Of a stretch of 64,000 nucleotides of DNA, positions 11,807 to 22,857 are shown piece by piece. Each line of letters begins with the position of its first letter. The stretch's first letter is position 1. This DNA is from Polynucleobacter sp. Tro8-14-1 (GTDB lineage: Bacteria > Pseudomonadota > Gammaproteobacteria > Burkholderiales > Burkholderiaceae): NCBI RefSeq assembly GCF_018881655.1, contig NZ_JACVPX010000003.1:205474-269473 (forward strand), given 5' to 3'. A program made the position numbers and the translations under genes. Under the pieces are notes generated by a model. That model was not told where the DNA came from, ran no database searches, and worked only from the letters and a program-made list of their open reading frames with translations.

Positions 11807-11828
11807 AAATACTCCCGAGACTTCTTGC

Positions 11829-13997
11829 TTAGGCAGTTTCGTCAGAAGCAGGAGCTGCTTCAACAGCAACCTCGGCAGCGCCAGCTAAAGGAGCAATCGT
11901 GCCACCTTCATCAGCCATCGCAGCTTTCAATGACAAACGTAAACGGCCACGCTCATCAGCAGCAAGCAATTTCACGCGAACCACTTGGCCTTCTGCCAAA
12001 TAGTCTTTAACTTCTTTTACACGCTCATTAGAAATCTCAGAGATATGCAAGAGACCATCTTTACCAGGAAGAATGTTTACCAAAGCGCCGAATTCTAGCA
12101 ACTTCACAACTGGGCCTTCGTAGATCTTACCTACTTCAGCTTCAGCGGTAATGCCTTCGATACGAGCTTTAGCTTCAGCCATACCTTCAGCGGAAGTAGA
12201 AGCAATTGTTACAGTGCCATCATCTTTGATGTCGATGCTGCAGCCAGTTTCTTTGGTCAAGGCTTGAATTGTTGCGCCGCCTTTACCGATTACTTCACGA
12301 ATCTTGTCTGGATGGATTTTGAAAGAAACCATACGTGGAGCATGAGCTGACAATTCTGTACGAACTGAACCCATTGCTTCTTGCATTTTGCTCAAGATGT
12401 GCAAACGGCCTTCTTTAGCTTGCGCTAAAGCCACTTGCATAATTTCTTTAGTAATACCTTGAACTTTAATGTCCATCTGGAGTGCAGTAATACCGTTAGC
12501 AGTACCCGCTACCTTGAAGTCCATATCGCCCAAGTGATCTTCATCACCCAAGATGTCAGTCAACACAGCAAAACGGTTGCCGTCGAGAATCAAGCCCATT
12601 GCTACACCAGCAACGTGTGCTTTAACTGGAACACCAGCATCCATCATTGCTAAACAGCCGCCGCAAACAGAAGCCATTGAAGATGAACCATTGGACTCAG
12701 TAATCTCTGAAACAACACGGATGCTGTATGCAAAATCTTCCGCACTTGGCAATACTGGAATCAATGCGCGCTTAGCTAAACGGCCGTGACCAATTTCACG
12801 ACGCTTTGGGCTACCTACACGACCTGTTTCGCCAGTAGCGAACGGAGGCATGTTGTAGTGGAACATGAAACGATCACGGTACTCACCTTCAAGCGCATCA
12901 ATGATTTGCTCGTCACGTGCAGTACCTAAAGTAGCTACAACAAGAGCTTGTGTTTCACCACGAGTAAACAATGCAGAACCGTGTGTACGTGGCAATACGC
13001 CGTTACGAATTTCAATCGGACGCACAGTACGTGTATCGCGACCATCGATACGTGGCTCACCGTTCAAAATCTGGCTACGAACAATCTTCGCTTCGATTTC
13101 AAACAAGATATCGTTAACAGCTACTGCGTCAACATCACCCTCTTCTTGTAACTTAGCAACCACTTCTTTAGTAATTTCTTTGAGCTTGTCTGAACGAGCC
13201 CCTTTTTGACGAATCTGATAAGCCTCGCGCAATGGCGCTTCAGCCAATGCAGTTACCTTAGCGATGAATGGCTCATCTTTAGGTGCTGCAGTCCAATCCC
13301 ACTCTGGTTTACCAGCTTCACGTACCAAATCATTGATTGCGTTGATGGCTGTTTGCATTTGGTCATGACCATATACAACCGCACCCAACATCACTTCTTC
13401 AGATAATTGGTTTGCTTCAGACTCAACCATCAATACAGCAGCCTGTGTACCAGCTACGATCAAATCGAGTTCGCTAGTAGCTTGCTCTGTACGAGTTGGG
13501 TTCAAGAGGTATTGACCATTAGCGTAACCAACGCGTGCTGCGCCAACTGGGCCAGCAAATGGGATGCCTGAAATAGCCAAAGCTGCAGAAGCCGCGATCA
13601 AAGCAGGAATATCAGAGGGAACATCAGGGTTGATAGACAACACATGAACCACTACTTGAACTTCATTCAAGAAGCCTTCTGGGAATAAAGGACGCAATGG
13701 ACGGTCGATCAAGCGGGAGATCAATGTCTCACCTTCTGATGGACGACCTTCGCGACGGAAGAAGCCGCCGGGAATCTTACCTGCTGCGTATGTTTTTTCT
13801 AGGTAGTCAACAGTCAACGGGAAAAAAGACTGGCCTGGCTTTGCAGACTTAGAGGCTACTACTGTACCCATAACTACTGTGTCATCGACGTTAACAATAA
13901 CAGCGCCACCGGATTGACGGGCGATCTCGCCTGTTTCCATTGTTACTTGATGGTTGCCCCATTGAAAACTTTTTACTGCTTTTTTAAACATTGTCAT
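11829..13997 (-). CDS. pnp: polyribonucleotide nucleotidyltransferase (PNPase)
   Basis: Phosphorolytic 3'-to-5' exoribonuclease of the RNA degradosome. Two RNase PH domains are visible (first near residues 1-140, second from about 330 with [17 protein letters not shown]), then a KH domain ([16 protein letters not shown]) and an S1 domain ([19 protein letters not shown]), with a short acidic tail. The start at 13995-13997 is preceded by GGAGAAG at good spacing; ATG two codons later (13991) is an alternative, and the frame opens 8 codons earlier. A strong hairpin in its leader suggests autoregulation. Confidence 0.96.
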   Translation of the reverse strand: MTMFKKAVKSFQWGNHQVTMETGEIARQSGGAVIVNVDDTVVMGTVVASKSAKPGQSFFPLTVDYLEKTYAAGKIPGGFFRREGRPSEGETLISRLIDRPLRPLFPEGFLNEVQVVVHVLSINPDVPSDIPALIAASAALAISGIPFAGPVGAARVGYANGQYLLNPTRTEQATSELDLIVAGTQAAVLMVESEANQLSEEVMLGAVVYGHDQMQTAINAINDLVREAGKPEWDWTAAPKDEPFIAKVTALAEAPLREAYQIRQKGARSDKLKEITKEVVAKLQEEGDVDAVAVNDILFEIEAKIVRSQILNGEPRIDGRDTRTVRPIEIRNGVLPRTHGSALFTRGETQALVVATLGTARDEQIIDALEGEYRDRFMFHYNMPPFATGETGRVGSPKRREIGHGRLAKRALIPVLPSAEDFAYSIRVVSEITESNGSSSMASVCGGCLAMMDAGVPVKAHVAGVAMGLILDGNRFAVLTDILGDEDHLGDMDFKVAGTANGITALQMDIKVQGITKEIMQVALAQAKEGRLHILSKMQEAMGSVRTELSAHAPRMVSFKIHPDKIREVIGKGGATIQALTKETGCSIDIKDDGTVTIASTSAEGMAEAKARIEGITAEAEVGKIYEGPVVKLLEFGALVNILPGKDGLLHISEISNERVKEVKDYLAEGQVVRVKLLAADERGRLRLSLKAAMADEGGTIAPLAGAAEVAVEAAPASDETA

Positions 13998-14106
13998 TCT
14001 GATCTTCTCCAAATTGTTCACGCAAAACTCACATGAGAGTTGCGCTTGTCGTGGGATAAAGCAGTGTCACGACAACACTGGAGCGATTTAAGATCACAAG
14101 GGATGC

Positions 14107-14152
14107 CATTCCAGGGAGACTCTGAATCAACTTTCAGAAGCTCATTGGAATG
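14107..14152 (-). promoter_or_regulatory. long hairpin in the pnp leader, candidate RNase III site
   Basis: On the minus strand the RNA between rpsO and pnp can fold into a 46-nt hairpin: CATTCCA pairs with TGGAATG, GAG with CTC, and TCTGAA with TTCAGA around a 6-nt loop, separated by symmetric 2-nt internal loops. A second smaller stem (GTCGTG with CACGAC, 14048-14073) lies nearer the gene. In E. coli pnp is autoregulated through RNase III cleavage of a comparable leader stem; the same role here is inference. Confidence 0.55.
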
Positions 14153-14187
14153 ACACAATCCCCTACACAAATAATCTTGAAGCGCCC

Positions 14188-14250
14188 AAAAAAACATGCC
14201 ATCTGCTTAAGACTGAATCCGCGAAGAAACAACCCTAAGATAGATGGCAT
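14188..14250 (-). terminator. putative terminator after rpsO
   Basis: Minus-strand stem ATGCCATCT / AGATGGCAT with a long interior loop, followed by G and a run of seven T. It begins 16 bp after the rpsO stop. The loop is longer than in a textbook terminator, so partial read-through into pnp is likely. Confidence 0.5.
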
Positions 14251-14266
14251 TGCATACCGATAAGAA

Positions 14267-14536
14267 TTACTTACGGAGACCTAATTTCTCAATCAATGCG
14301 CGATAGCGGTCCAAATCTTTGCCCTTGAGGTAATCCAAGAGGCGACGGCGACGTGAAACCATCTTCAACAAACCACGACGGCTGTGATGATCCTTAGCGT
14401 TAGCCTTGAAATGGGGGGTTAATTCATTGATGCGGGCTGTGAGCAATGAAACTTGAACTTCAGGGCTACCCGTATCGTTTGCGCTGCGCGCGTTATCTTT
14501 GACGATTTCCGCCGTTTTAATATCAGCAACTGCCAT
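14267..14536 (-). CDS. rpsO: 30S ribosomal protein S15
   Basis: Primary 16S rRNA-binding protein of the small subunit platform. The 89 residues are exactly the family length and contain the conserved [14 protein letters not shown] and the [21 protein letters not shown] rRNA-binding segment (in two parts here). rpsO followed by pnp is a nearly universal proteobacterial pair. The start is preceded by AAGGAG. Confidence 0.98.
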   Translation of the reverse strand: MAVADIKTAEIVKDNARSANDTGSPEVQVSLLTARINELTPHFKANAKDHHSRRGLLKMVSRRRRLLDYLKGKDLDRYRALIEKLGLRK

Positions 14537-14754
14537 TTTTAATACTCCTTACTTGCGAACACTCGAGCTTTCACCCAGTCTGTGTCGTGCGTGATTAACA
14601 AAATAAAACAAAAAAGCTTTAAAAATCAAAACCATCGAATTGTAGCAGAGCCGGCACGTATTTACCGGATTCCCCCATGGAAGTTGTTATGCTGTAGGCT
14701 TATATTTAGGCAAATAAATACACTTTTCCTTTATTAATCAATAACTTATAAAAA

Positions 14755-15351
14755 ATGTCCTTACTACATCGCTCACTTATTGCGTTTCTCTGCCTCGGAT
14801 TCGGACTTTTTCAGCCCGCCCATGCCCAGTTTGGTTCCTTTTTTGGGCCAGATAAAACGGTTGCCGAGCAACGCCAGGACATTTTGATTAAAAACCAAGC
14901 AATTCTGAAGCAACTTTATGAGGCGCAGCCAAAAGCGAAGGATCTCATTGAAAAGTCAGTAGGTTATGCGACCTTTAGTAACTTCGGCATGAAAATTCTA
15001 ATTGCAGGAGGCGGAACTGGTAGCGGCGTTGTGATTAACAAAGCAAACAAGAAGCCCGTCTACATGAATATGGCTGAAGTTCAGGCTGGCTTGGGCCTGG
15101 GCATTAAATCATTCCAAAATATTTTTGTATTTGAAACTGAAACGGCTATGAATGACTTTATTAACTCAGGCTGGACTTTCGGTGGCCAGGTAACCGCTGC
15201 TGCGAAATACGAAAAAGATGGCGGCGCATACCAGGATGCAACCGTAGTTGCCCCGGGAGTTTTAATGTACCAATTGACAGACTCTGGCATTGCCGCTGAA
15301 ATCACCGGCAAAGGCACCAAGTACTATAAAAACACTGACTTAAATAAGTAA
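14755..15351 (+). CDS. exported SYLF (YSC84-like) lipid-binding domain protein
   Basis: Residues 1-24 form a signal peptide ending PAHAQ. The rest matches the SYLF/YSC84 domain: LIEKSVGYATFSNFGMKI, then AGGGTGSGVVINKANKKPVYM and EVQAGLGLGIKSF. The domain binds phosphoinositides in eukaryotes; in bacteria such proteins are exported with unclear function. It stands alone, divergent from rpsO and convergent with leuA. Family call good, role unknown. Confidence 0.75.
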   Translation: MSLLHRSLIAFLCLGFGLFQPAHAQFGSFFGPDKTVAEQRQDILIKNQAILKQLYEAQPKAKDLIEKSVGYATFSNFGMKILIAGGGTGSGVVINKANKKPVYMNMAEVQAGLGLGIKSFQNIFVFETETAMNDFINSGWTFGGQVTAAAKYEKDGGAYQDATVVAPGVLMYQLTDSGIAAEITGKGTKYYKNTDLNK

Positions 15352-15360
15352 ATCTCTTTG

Positions 15361-15390
15361 CAGATGACTCAATGATTAAGGAGTCATCTG
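15361..15390. terminator. perfect 10-bp hairpin between convergent genes
   Basis: CAGATGACTC and its exact reverse complement are separated by 10 nt. The leuA stop codon (15376-15378) sits in the loop, so one arm encodes the last leuA residues. There is no clear T-run on either strand, so a bidirectional terminator role for leuA and the SYLF gene is plausible but not certain. Confidence 0.4.
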
Positions 15391-16923
15391 TGCATTGAGC
15401 TTGGCCTGACTCGGATCATGCAATTTGTTCAAAGCAGATAAATAGGCTTTTGCAGAAGCAGCAATGATGTCTGGGTCTGTGCCTACGCCATTCACAATAC
15501 GACCGCCTTTTGCCAAGCGTACTGTCACCTCACCTTGAGACTGCGTACCTGATGTAATGGCATTGACAGAATAGAGCAACTGCTCTGCCCCACTCTTCGC
15601 AATTTCTTCAATTGCATTCAAACTCGCATCTACTGGACCATTACCTTCTGCTTCAGAGCACATCTCTTTATCACCCATGCGAAAAGTCACGCGAGATTTC
15701 GGGCGCTCGCCAGTTTCAGAGTGCTGGCTTAAGGAAATAAATTTATAGTGCTCACCCTCTTCTGCAGCAGCAGAATCAGACATGATTGCAATAATATCTT
15801 CATCAAATATCTCAGACTTTTGGTCAGCCAATGATTTAAATCTGGCGAAGGCTTCATTCAATTCAGCCTCGGCTTCAACGGTGATTCCCAATTCTTGCAA
15901 GCGCTGCTTAAAGGCATTCCGGCCAGATAACTTACCCAAAACAATCTTATTAGCAGACCAACCCACATCTTCTGCGCGCATGATTTCATAGGTGTCGCGG
16001 TTCTTCAAAATACCGTCTTGATGAATGCCTGAAGTATGCGCAAAGGCGTTGGCACCAACGACCGCCTTGTTAGGTTGGACCACAAAGCCGGTGATCTGAG
16101 ATACCAATTTAGATGCTGGAACAATTTGTGTTGCATCAATGCCGCACACCATATCAAAGTAGTCTTTACGTGTGCGCAAAGCCATCACAATTTCTTCTAA
16201 AGCGGTATTACCTGCACGCTCGCCTAAGCCGTTAATCGTGCACTCAATTTGACGCGCTCCGCCAATCTTTACACCCGCCAAGGAATTGGCAACTGCCATT
16301 CCCAAGTCGTTATGGCAATGCACTGACCAGACCGCTTTATCGGAGTTGGGCACGCGGGTTCGCAAAGTCTTAATAAATTCTCCATACAACTCAGGAGTGG
16401 CATAACCTACGGTATCAGGAATATTGATAGTAGATGCACCTTCGTTAATAACCGCCTCAACTACTCTGCACAAGAAATCCATTTCAGAGCGATAACCATC
16501 TTCAGCTGAAAACTCAATATCTGAGGCCAAGTTACGTGCAAAACGAATGGAGCGTTTAGCCTGTTCTAAAACTTCTTCTGGAGACATGCGTAATTTAACG
16601 GCCATATGCAATGGACTTGTTGCCAAGAATGCATGTATACGTTTTGCATTTGCCGCTTGCAATGCATCGGCAGCTCGTGTGATGTCCTTGTCGTTAGCTC
16701 TAGCCAACGAACAAACAATAGAATCCTTAACAGCGGCCGCAACCGCTGATATAGCTTGGAAGTCACCCTCAGAGCTAGCGGCAAAGCCTGCCTCGATCAC
16801 ATCTACTTTAAGACGCTCTAATTGACGCGCAATGCGTACTTTTTCATCTTTAGTCATGGATGCACCCGGCGATTGCTCACCATCACGCAAGGTGGTATCA
16901 AATATGATTACTTTGTCGCTCAT
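15376..16923 (-). CDS. leuA: 2-isopropylmalate synthase
   Basis: First committed step of leucine synthesis: condenses acetyl-CoA with 2-oxoisovalerate. The N-terminal TIM barrel starts with [16 protein letters not shown] (metal-binding aspartate and catalytic residues), with [16 protein letters not shown] near residue 200. The C-terminal 130 residues form the LeuA allosteric domain for leucine feedback inhibition. I chose the ATG at 16921-16923, preceded by GGAGAG; a GTG one codon earlier is possible. Transcription is controlled by the upstream leader and attenuator (16983-17125). Confidence 0.97.
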   Translation of the reverse strand: MSDKVIIFDTTLRDGEQSPGASMTKDEKVRIARQLERLKVDVIEAGFAASSEGDFQAISAVAAAVKDSIVCSLARANDKDITRAADALQAANAKRIHAFLATSPLHMAVKLRMSPEEVLEQAKRSIRFARNLASDIEFSAEDGYRSEMDFLCRVVEAVINEGASTINIPDTVGYATPELYGEFIKTLRTRVPNSDKAVWSVHCHNDLGMAVANSLAGVKIGGARQIECTINGLGERAGNTALEEIVMALRTRKDYFDMVCGIDATQIVPASKLVSQITGFVVQPNKAVVGANAFAHTSGIHQDGILKNRDTYEIMRAEDVGWSANKIVLGKLSGRNAFKQRLQELGITVEAEAELNEAFARFKSLADQKSEIFDEDIIAIMSDSAAAEEGEHYKFISLSQHSETGERPKSRVTFRMGDKEMCSEAEGNGPVDASLNAIEEIAKSGAEQLLYSVNAITSGTQSQGEVTVRLAKGGRIVNGVGTDPDIIAASAKAYLSALNKLHDPSQAKLNAQMTP

Positions 16924-16982
16924 CACTACTCTCCGGTTTTAAACACTTTTTAACTTCTTCAGATAACTCAATCTCATAAAAC

Positions 16983-17006
16983 AAAAACCCCAGCAATTAG
17001 CTGGGG
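16983..17006 (-). terminator. leuA attenuator terminator
   Basis: Minus-strand stem CCCCAGC / GCTGGGG with a 5-nt loop, followed by TTTTTG and more T. It lies between the leader peptide stop and leuA, about 60 bp before the leuA start. Its 5' arm can instead pair with AGCTTGGGG inside the leader coding sequence. Confidence 0.85.
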
Positions 17007-17074
17007 CTGGTATGTGGTGGTTAATGAATCTGGTTTATCTCATTAACTCAGGCCTTACCCGCCCCAAGCTTTAG
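17003..17074 (-). promoter_or_regulatory. alternative antiterminator pairing of the leu attenuator
   Basis: In the transcript, AGCTTGGGG near the end of the leader ORF is complementary, with one bulge, to CCCCAGCT, the 5' arm of the terminator. A second perfect 8-bp hairpin (GTTAATGA / TCATTAAC, 17020-17047) lies immediately after the leader stop codon. A ribosome stalled on the leader leucine codons would leave AGCTTGGGG free and block terminator formation, the classical attenuation layout. The pairings are visible in sequence; the mechanism is inferred from known leu and trp leaders. Confidence 0.7.
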
Positions 17075-17125
17075 GCTTAGTGCTAGCGGAAGGAGGCTAG
17101 ATAAAGGTGAGAAATTCATCAACAT
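17048..17125 (-). CDS. leuL: leucine-rich leader peptide of leuA
   Basis: A 25-codon ORF, too short for routine gene calling, starts at ATG 17123-17125 (or ATG 17117-17119) and stops at TGA 17048-17050. Eight of its 25 residues are leucine, most in the core LSSLLPLALSLKL, using codons TTG, TTA, CTC, CTT and CTA. It is followed by a rho-independent terminator and then leuA. Its role is to report leucyl-tRNA supply by ribosome stalling. A possible -10 element TATATT lies just upstream, about 28 bp after pssA. Confidence 0.85.
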   Translation of the reverse strand: MLMNFSPLSSLLPLALSLKLGAGKA

Positions 17126-17153
17126 GGAATTAATATACCCCAAAAATAGGGAA

Positions 17154-18017
17154 TTAGCCAAAACGTTTACCGCTGAGACGCTCCCAAGCCCAAATTACAT
17201 AGCCAGAGATGGAATAAATCACGAATAAACCAAACAGCGTTAATGGCGGGTTTGAGGATATCAAGACAAAGGTCAAGATCATTAAAACCATCACACCAAA
17301 TGGCACGCGGTAACGGACATCCAGAGCCTTACCACTATAAAAGCGAGCATTAGAAACCATAGTCAGTCCGGCATAGACGGCGATAAAGAAGGTAATCCAA
17401 GGGATTGCTGTATCGCGAACTGGAATCTTATTATCATCAGCCAACCAAATAAAGCCGGCCATTAATGCACCTGCAGCCGGACTTGGCAGTCCTTGAAAAA
17501 ACTTCTTATCCACTACGCCCGTATTCACATTAAAGCGGGCTAAACGCAAGGCAGCACCAGCACAGTATGTGAATGCTGCTAACCACCCCCATTTACCCAA
17601 ATCTTTTAATGCCCATTCATAAGCGACCAATGCAGGCGCAACCCCAAACGAGACCATATCAGCAAGAGAATCGTACTGCTCACCGAAAGCGCTTTGAGTG
17701 TTGGTCATACGGGCCACACGCCCATCCATGCCGTCCAATACCATTGAAGCGAAGATGGCAATTGCCGCAATCTCAAACTGGTGATTCATTGCGTTCACAA
17801 TGGCATAAAAGCCACAAAACAAAGCTGCGGTTGTAAAAGCATTTGGAAGAAGATAGATGCCTTTGCTGCGTAAGCGGGGCTTTTGAGGATGCAACTCCTC
17901 TACTTCGTAATCAATACCATCGCCTAAGTCTTCAGCCCATTGATCTTGTGAAGAAGTAAGACGTTTCTGAGAGAGGCGGCTACGGTCAATACGGCCACGA
18001 CGGCGAAATGTAGTCAA
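17154..18017 (-). CDS. pssA: CDP-diacylglycerol-serine O-phosphatidyltransferase
   Basis: Makes phosphatidylserine from CDP-diacylglycerol and serine in the inner membrane, feeding the adjacent psd. The CDP-alcohol phosphatidyltransferase motif DGMDGRVARMTNTQSAFGEQYDSLAD is plain (DGxxARxxxxxxxxGxxxDSLxD), with several membrane helices around and after it. The start is uncertain: the frame opens at 18104 inside psd, with no ATG between; I prefer TTG at 18015-18017 (then TTFRRRGRIDRSR), 28 bp after psd. leuL follows 28 bp downstream. Confidence 0.92.
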   Translation of the reverse strand: MTTFRRRGRIDRSRLSQKRLTSSQDQWAEDLGDGIDYEVEELHPQKPRLRSKGIYLLPNAFTTAALFCGFYAIVNAMNHQFEIAAIAIFASMVLDGMDGRVARMTNTQSAFGEQYDSLADMVSFGVAPALVAYEWALKDLGKWGWLAAFTYCAGAALRLARFNVNTGVVDKKFFQGLPSPAAGALMAGFIWLADDNKIPVRDTAIPWITFFIAVYAGLTMVSNARFYSGKALDVRYRVPFGVMVLMILTFVLISSNPPLTLFGLFVIYSISGYVIWAWERLSGKRFG

Positions 18018-18045
18018 AGAATATCCCAGTGAATAATATTTCGAA

Positions 18046-18693
18046 TCAATCCAAACCAGGCAAACGAGCCAAGGCTGTATTTGTTGCAAATACTTTATCA
18101 CCAACGCTCACTAGCGGCTCTGCAGTCAGTGGCAAATAAATGTCTACTCGTGAACCAAAGCGAATAAATCCGTAGCGCTCACCTGCTTTGAGGCGATCGC
18201 CAACATGAATGTAGCAAAGAATACGGCGGGCAATTAAGCCAGCAACCTGGACCAAAGTAACTACTTGACCATTGGCATCGATAACAACGGCATTTCGCTC
18301 GTTCTCGGTAGATGCTTTATCCAAATCTGCATTCACAAATTTACCGGGGAAGTATTGAATCTCTTTCACCAAGCCATTTACCGCGCTACGATTAGAGTGC
18401 ACGTTAAATACGTTCATGAATACGCTGATTTTGAGCGCTTCACGACCAGCATACGGATCATTAGTTTTTTCAACGACAACAATCCGTCCATCCGCCGGAG
18501 ATAAAACAAGATCGCGACCTAAAGCAGGAATACGCTGTGGGTCACGAAAGAACTGCAGAACAAAGAAAAAAATGATCCAAAGAAGCCATGACCAAGCTAT
18601 CCCACCTAAATAGTGAACTAGCAAAGTCAATGCCCCCACTAACGCTAAATACGGCCAACCTTCTTTCGCAATAATGGGGTGCGGATACATCAT
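18046..18693 (-). CDS. psd: phosphatidylserine decarboxylase proenzyme
   Basis: Converts phosphatidylserine to phosphatidylethanolamine. At 215 residues this is the short, archaeal-type/PSD-A class. The N-terminal part has membrane segments; near the C-terminus [16 protein letters not shown] contains the GS site where self-cleavage forms the pyruvoyl group on serine. It sits between ilvC (53 bp) and pssA, combining membrane lipid and amino acid genes in one transcript, a Burkholderiales arrangement. Confidence 0.95.
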   Translation of the reverse strand: MMYPHPIIAKEGWPYLALVGALTLLVHYLGGIAWSWLLWIIFFFVLQFFRDPQRIPALGRDLVLSPADGRIVVVEKTNDPYAGREALKISVFMNVFNVHSNRSAVNGLVKEIQYFPGKFVNADLDKASTENERNAVVIDANGQVVTLVQVAGLIARRILCYIHVGDRLKAGERYGFIRFGSRVDIYLPLTAEPLVSVGDKVFATNTALARLPGLD

Positions 18694-18746
18694 CTTTGTT
18701 CTGAGCCTTTTATTGAACTGCTATTAGTAGATGCTTAGCTTTTAGC

Positions 18747-19805
<1,059 letters not shown>

Positions 19806-19815
19806 TTAAAAAAAA

Positions 19816-20307
19816 TTAAACCTTGAGGATGCGTTCACCGCGACCAATTCCAGAACCGCCCGAACGGACAGTTTCGAGAATCGAAGCGCGATCAATCGAA
19901 TCAATAAAGGCATCCAACTTGGCACCATCACCCGTTAACTCAATGGTGTAACTCTTGTCAGTCACATCAATGATGCGACCGCGGAAGATATCGGTAGTAC
20001 GTTTGAGCTCCTCGCGCTCTTTACCAACAGCGCGCACTTTAATCATCATGAGCTCACGCTCAATATGTGGACCTTCACTTAAATCAAATACCTTCACCAC
20101 TTCAACCAAACGGTTTAAGTGCTTAGTAATTTGCTCAATGACGTCATCAGAACCAAATGTGACGATCGTCATGCGAGATAAAGATGGGTCTTCAGTAGGC
20201 GCAACACTCAAAGTGTCAATGTTGTAACCGCGCGCAGAAAATAAACCCACTACACGCGATAAGGCACCCGGCTCGTTCTCAATGAGTACAGAAATAATAT
20301 GTCGCAT
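19816..20307 (-). CDS. ilvH: acetolactate synthase small (regulatory) subunit
   Basis: Regulatory subunit that activates the catalytic subunit and confers valine feedback inhibition. The N-terminal ACT domain (ISVLIENEPGALSRVVGLFSARGYN) and the C-terminal half with RGRIIDVTDKSYTIELTG are intact in 163 residues. The start codon touches the ilvB stop (shared base 20307), so the two subunits are probably made by coupled translation. Confidence 0.97.
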   Translation of the reverse strand: MRHIISVLIENEPGALSRVVGLFSARGYNIDTLSVAPTEDPSLSRMTIVTFGSDDVIEQITKHLNRLVEVVKVFDLSEGPHIERELMMIKVRAVGKEREELKRTTDIFRGRIIDVTDKSYTIELTGDGAKLDAFIDSIDRASILETVRSGGSGIGRGERILKV

Positions 20308-22094
20308 TAGAGATCCTCGCTACCCAAAAGCATTTCAGTAATACCCTTGCCTGCTTGAACCATAGGCCAAACGTTTTCTTCTGGGTCAGTCTGGAAATCC
20401 ATAAACACCGTACGATCTTTTAAGCGAATTGCCTCTTTAAGCGCGCCCTCAACATCAGATTTTTTCTCGATACGCATACCAACGTGACCATAGGCCTCTG
20501 CCAACTTCACAAAGTCAGGCAAAGAATCCATGTATGAGCTGGAATAACGTTTGTTATAGGTGAGCTCTTGCCACTGGCGAACCATACCTAAGTAACGGTT
20601 GTTCAAGGATACGATCTTGACAGGAGTGTTGTATTGCTTGCAGGTAGAGAGCTCTTGAATACACATCTGAATAGAGCCTTCACCAGTGATGGCGAATACA
20701 TCCTTATCCGGAAATGCTTTCTTGATACCCATGGCATAAGGCAATCCTACGCCCATGGTACCCAGACCACCTGAGTTAATCCAACGACGCGGCTGATCAA
20801 ACTTATAGAACTGTGCTGCCCACATTTGATGTTGACCTACGTCTGAGGTAATAAATGCATCACCACCAGTGAGCTCCCACAGCTTTTGAACCACATACTG
20901 CGGCTTCACAATTTGTGAGGCTTCGTCGTACTTTAAACAATCTTTTTTACGCCACTCATTAATCTGATCCCACCAAGCAGCAACTTTGTCACCATTCTTG
21001 CGTGGGCCAGCAGCTTTCAATTGCGCAGTCATCTCTACCAATACTTCTTTGAGATTGCCAACAATAGGAACATCCACTTTGACACGCTTCGAGATAACGG
21101 AAGGATCAATATCAATATGAATAATCTTGCGCGGATGACTTGCAAAGTGTTGTGTATTACCGATCACGCGGTCATCAAAACGAGCGCCAATGGCAATCAA
21201 CACATCACTGTGTTGCATCGCCATATTGGCTTCATAAGTGCCGTGCATGCCGAGCATACCCAAGAACTGAGGACTTGTGCCAGGGAAACCACCCAAGCCC
21301 ATCAAGGTATTGGTAACTGGATAACCGAGTAAGTCGGCAAACTCTTTGAGCTCTGGAGCAGCATCAGAAAGGATTACGCCACCACCGGTATAGATGTATG
21401 GACGCTCTGCCTCATGCAGTAACGCCACCGCTTTACGAATCTGACCGCTGTGACCCTTTACAACAGGGTTGTAGGAGCGCATTTCCAGAGTCTCTGGATA
21501 GACGAATGGCCCTTTAGCTGCAGATACGTCCTTCGGAATATCAATCAATACAGGACCAGGGCGACCTGTCTGTGCAATGTGGAAAGCCTTCTTCAGAACC
21601 AATGGAAGATCTTTAACATCTTTCACAAGGAAGTTGTGCTTCACTACTGGGCGAGTAATACCAACGGTATCAGCCTCTTGGAAAGCATCTTCACCAATCG
21701 CGTACGTTGGCACGTTACCGCTGATGATCACCATTGGGATCGAATCCGTATAGGCGGTTGCTATTCCGGTCACCGCATTGGTAACACCAGGACCAGAGGT
21801 AACTAGTGCAACGCCAACCTTACCAGTTGCACGCGCATAACCATCGGCAGCATGAACTGCTGCTTGCTCATGGCGAACCAAAATATGTTCGAACTTATCT
21901 TGTTTAAAAATTTCATCATAGATAAAGAGAACGGATCCGCCTGGGTAACCCCAGACAAATTCAACACCCTCTTTGTGCAGGGCATGCACGAGCATTTCAG
22001 CACCAATCATTTCTGGAGGCGCTTCTACGAGATTTGTATTTGTTGTGTCTTTGTTAGCTTTAGTAGCTAAAAATTCGGCGCTGCTTGTATTCAT
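20307..22094 (-). CDS. ilvB: acetolactate synthase large (catalytic) subunit
   Basis: Thiamine diphosphate enzyme forming acetolactate or acetohydroxybutyrate from pyruvate, the first common step to valine, leucine and isoleucine. The catalytic glutamate is in LVRHEQAAVHAADGYAR, and the ThDP motif is TGEGSIQMCIQELSTCKQYN. Three domains total 595 residues; the first ~25 residues are a poorly conserved extension. It heads the ilvB-ilvH-ilvC-psd-pssA cluster. Confidence 0.97.
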   Translation of the reverse strand: MNTSSAEFLATKANKDTTNTNLVEAPPEMIGAEMLVHALHKEGVEFVWGYPGGSVLFIYDEIFKQDKFEHILVRHEQAAVHAADGYARATGKVGVALVTSGPGVTNAVTGIATAYTDSIPMVIISGNVPTYAIGEDAFQEADTVGITRPVVKHNFLVKDVKDLPLVLKKAFHIAQTGRPGPVLIDIPKDVSAAKGPFVYPETLEMRSYNPVVKGHSGQIRKAVALLHEAERPYIYTGGGVILSDAAPELKEFADLLGYPVTNTLMGLGGFPGTSPQFLGMLGMHGTYEANMAMQHSDVLIAIGARFDDRVIGNTQHFASHPRKIIHIDIDPSVISKRVKVDVPIVGNLKEVLVEMTAQLKAAGPRKNGDKVAAWWDQINEWRKKDCLKYDEASQIVKPQYVVQKLWELTGGDAFITSDVGQHQMWAAQFYKFDQPRRWINSGGLGTMGVGLPYAMGIKKAFPDKDVFAITGEGSIQMCIQELSTCKQYNTPVKIVSLNNRYLGMVRQWQELTYNKRYSSSYMDSLPDFVKLAEAYGHVGMRIEKKSDVEGALKEAIRLKDRTVFMDFQTDPEENVWPMVQAGKGITEMLLGSEDL

Positions 22095-22230
22095 TTTCTT
22101 TCGTCCTTTGCAATTTTCGGCAAAAAATTGTTTGGTCTGTTCTATCTCTTGCTTTTGGCCTGAGTTCGAACGGCGCTGCTACCGGAAAAAACCACTTCTT
22201 GAATGAGATTCTAGGTAGTAAGCCCTATAT

Positions 22231-22258
22231 TCTATAGCAATCCCCTAAAATGACTCAA
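22231..22258 (-). promoter_or_regulatory. candidate sigma-70 promoter of the ilv operon
   Basis: On the minus strand TTGAGT and TATAGA are separated by 16 bp, about 140 bp upstream of ilvB, in the gap shared with the divergent sigma factor gene. No leucine/valine-rich leader peptide is visible between this promoter and ilvB, unlike leuA. Confidence 0.4.
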
Positions 22259-22287
22259 TTCTTACAGATTCAGGTCTAATCCATTGC

Positions 22288-22857
22288 ATGGCATCAGCCC
22301 AAGAACTATCCGACTTTCTCAGTAGTGTTGAGCAGCGTGCTTTTAAGCAGGCGGTCTACGCCGTGCGTGATGACGATGCTGCGATGGATATCGTGCAAGA
22401 TGCCATGATCAAATTAGCCGAGAAATACGGTGATAGACCAGCAGGAGAACTTCCCCTGGTATTCACCAGAATTCTGCAAAATCGCATTCATGATTGGTTT
22501 AGAAGGCAAAAGGTTAGAAATACCTGGGTCACCTTGTTTTCCAACATGGGCAAAAAGACCGATGAAAGCGATGATTTTGACCCTTTGGAGTCCCTTTCAG
22601 CCCCTGATGACAGTGAAATTCACCAAGATGGGGCTCAAAAGCTTGAAAAAAGTCAGCTTTTACAGGCCCTTGAGTCAGAAATATCTAAATTGCCTGTACG
22701 TCAACGAGAAGCCTTCCTGATGCGTTATTGGGATGAGCTAAGCATTACTGAGACGGCCAAAGTAATGAGTTGTAGCGAAGGAAGCGTCAAAACGCACTGT
22801 TCTAGAGCCACCCAGACATTAGCTAAAGCATTGAAATTAAAAGGAATTACGCTGTGA
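22288..22857 (+). CDS. RNA polymerase sigma factor, ECF type
   Basis: 189 residues with sigma region 2 (AVYAVRDDDAAMDIVQDAMIKLAEKYGD, -10 binding) and region 4 (LPVRQREAFLMRYWDELSITETAKVMSCSEGSVKTHCSRA, -35 binding helix-turn-helix), separated by an acidic linker. Divergent from ilvB. Its stop overlaps the next gene by 4 bp. The linked membrane protein may be its anti-sigma factor. Regulon unknown. Confidence 0.88.
   Translation: MASAQELSDFLSSVEQRAFKQAVYAVRDDDAAMDIVQDAMIKLAEKYGDRPAGELPLVFTRILQNRIHDWFRRQKVRNTWVTLFSNMGKKTDESDDFDPLESLSAPDDSEIHQDGAQKLEKSQLLQALESEISKLPVRQREAFLMRYWDELSITETAKVMSCSEGSVKTHCSRATQTLAKALKLKGITL

Noticed and set aside
22140..22200. Possible leader peptide before ilvB
   Set aside because: Only a GTG-started frame with few branched-chain codons is present and no terminator follows, unlike the leuA leader.
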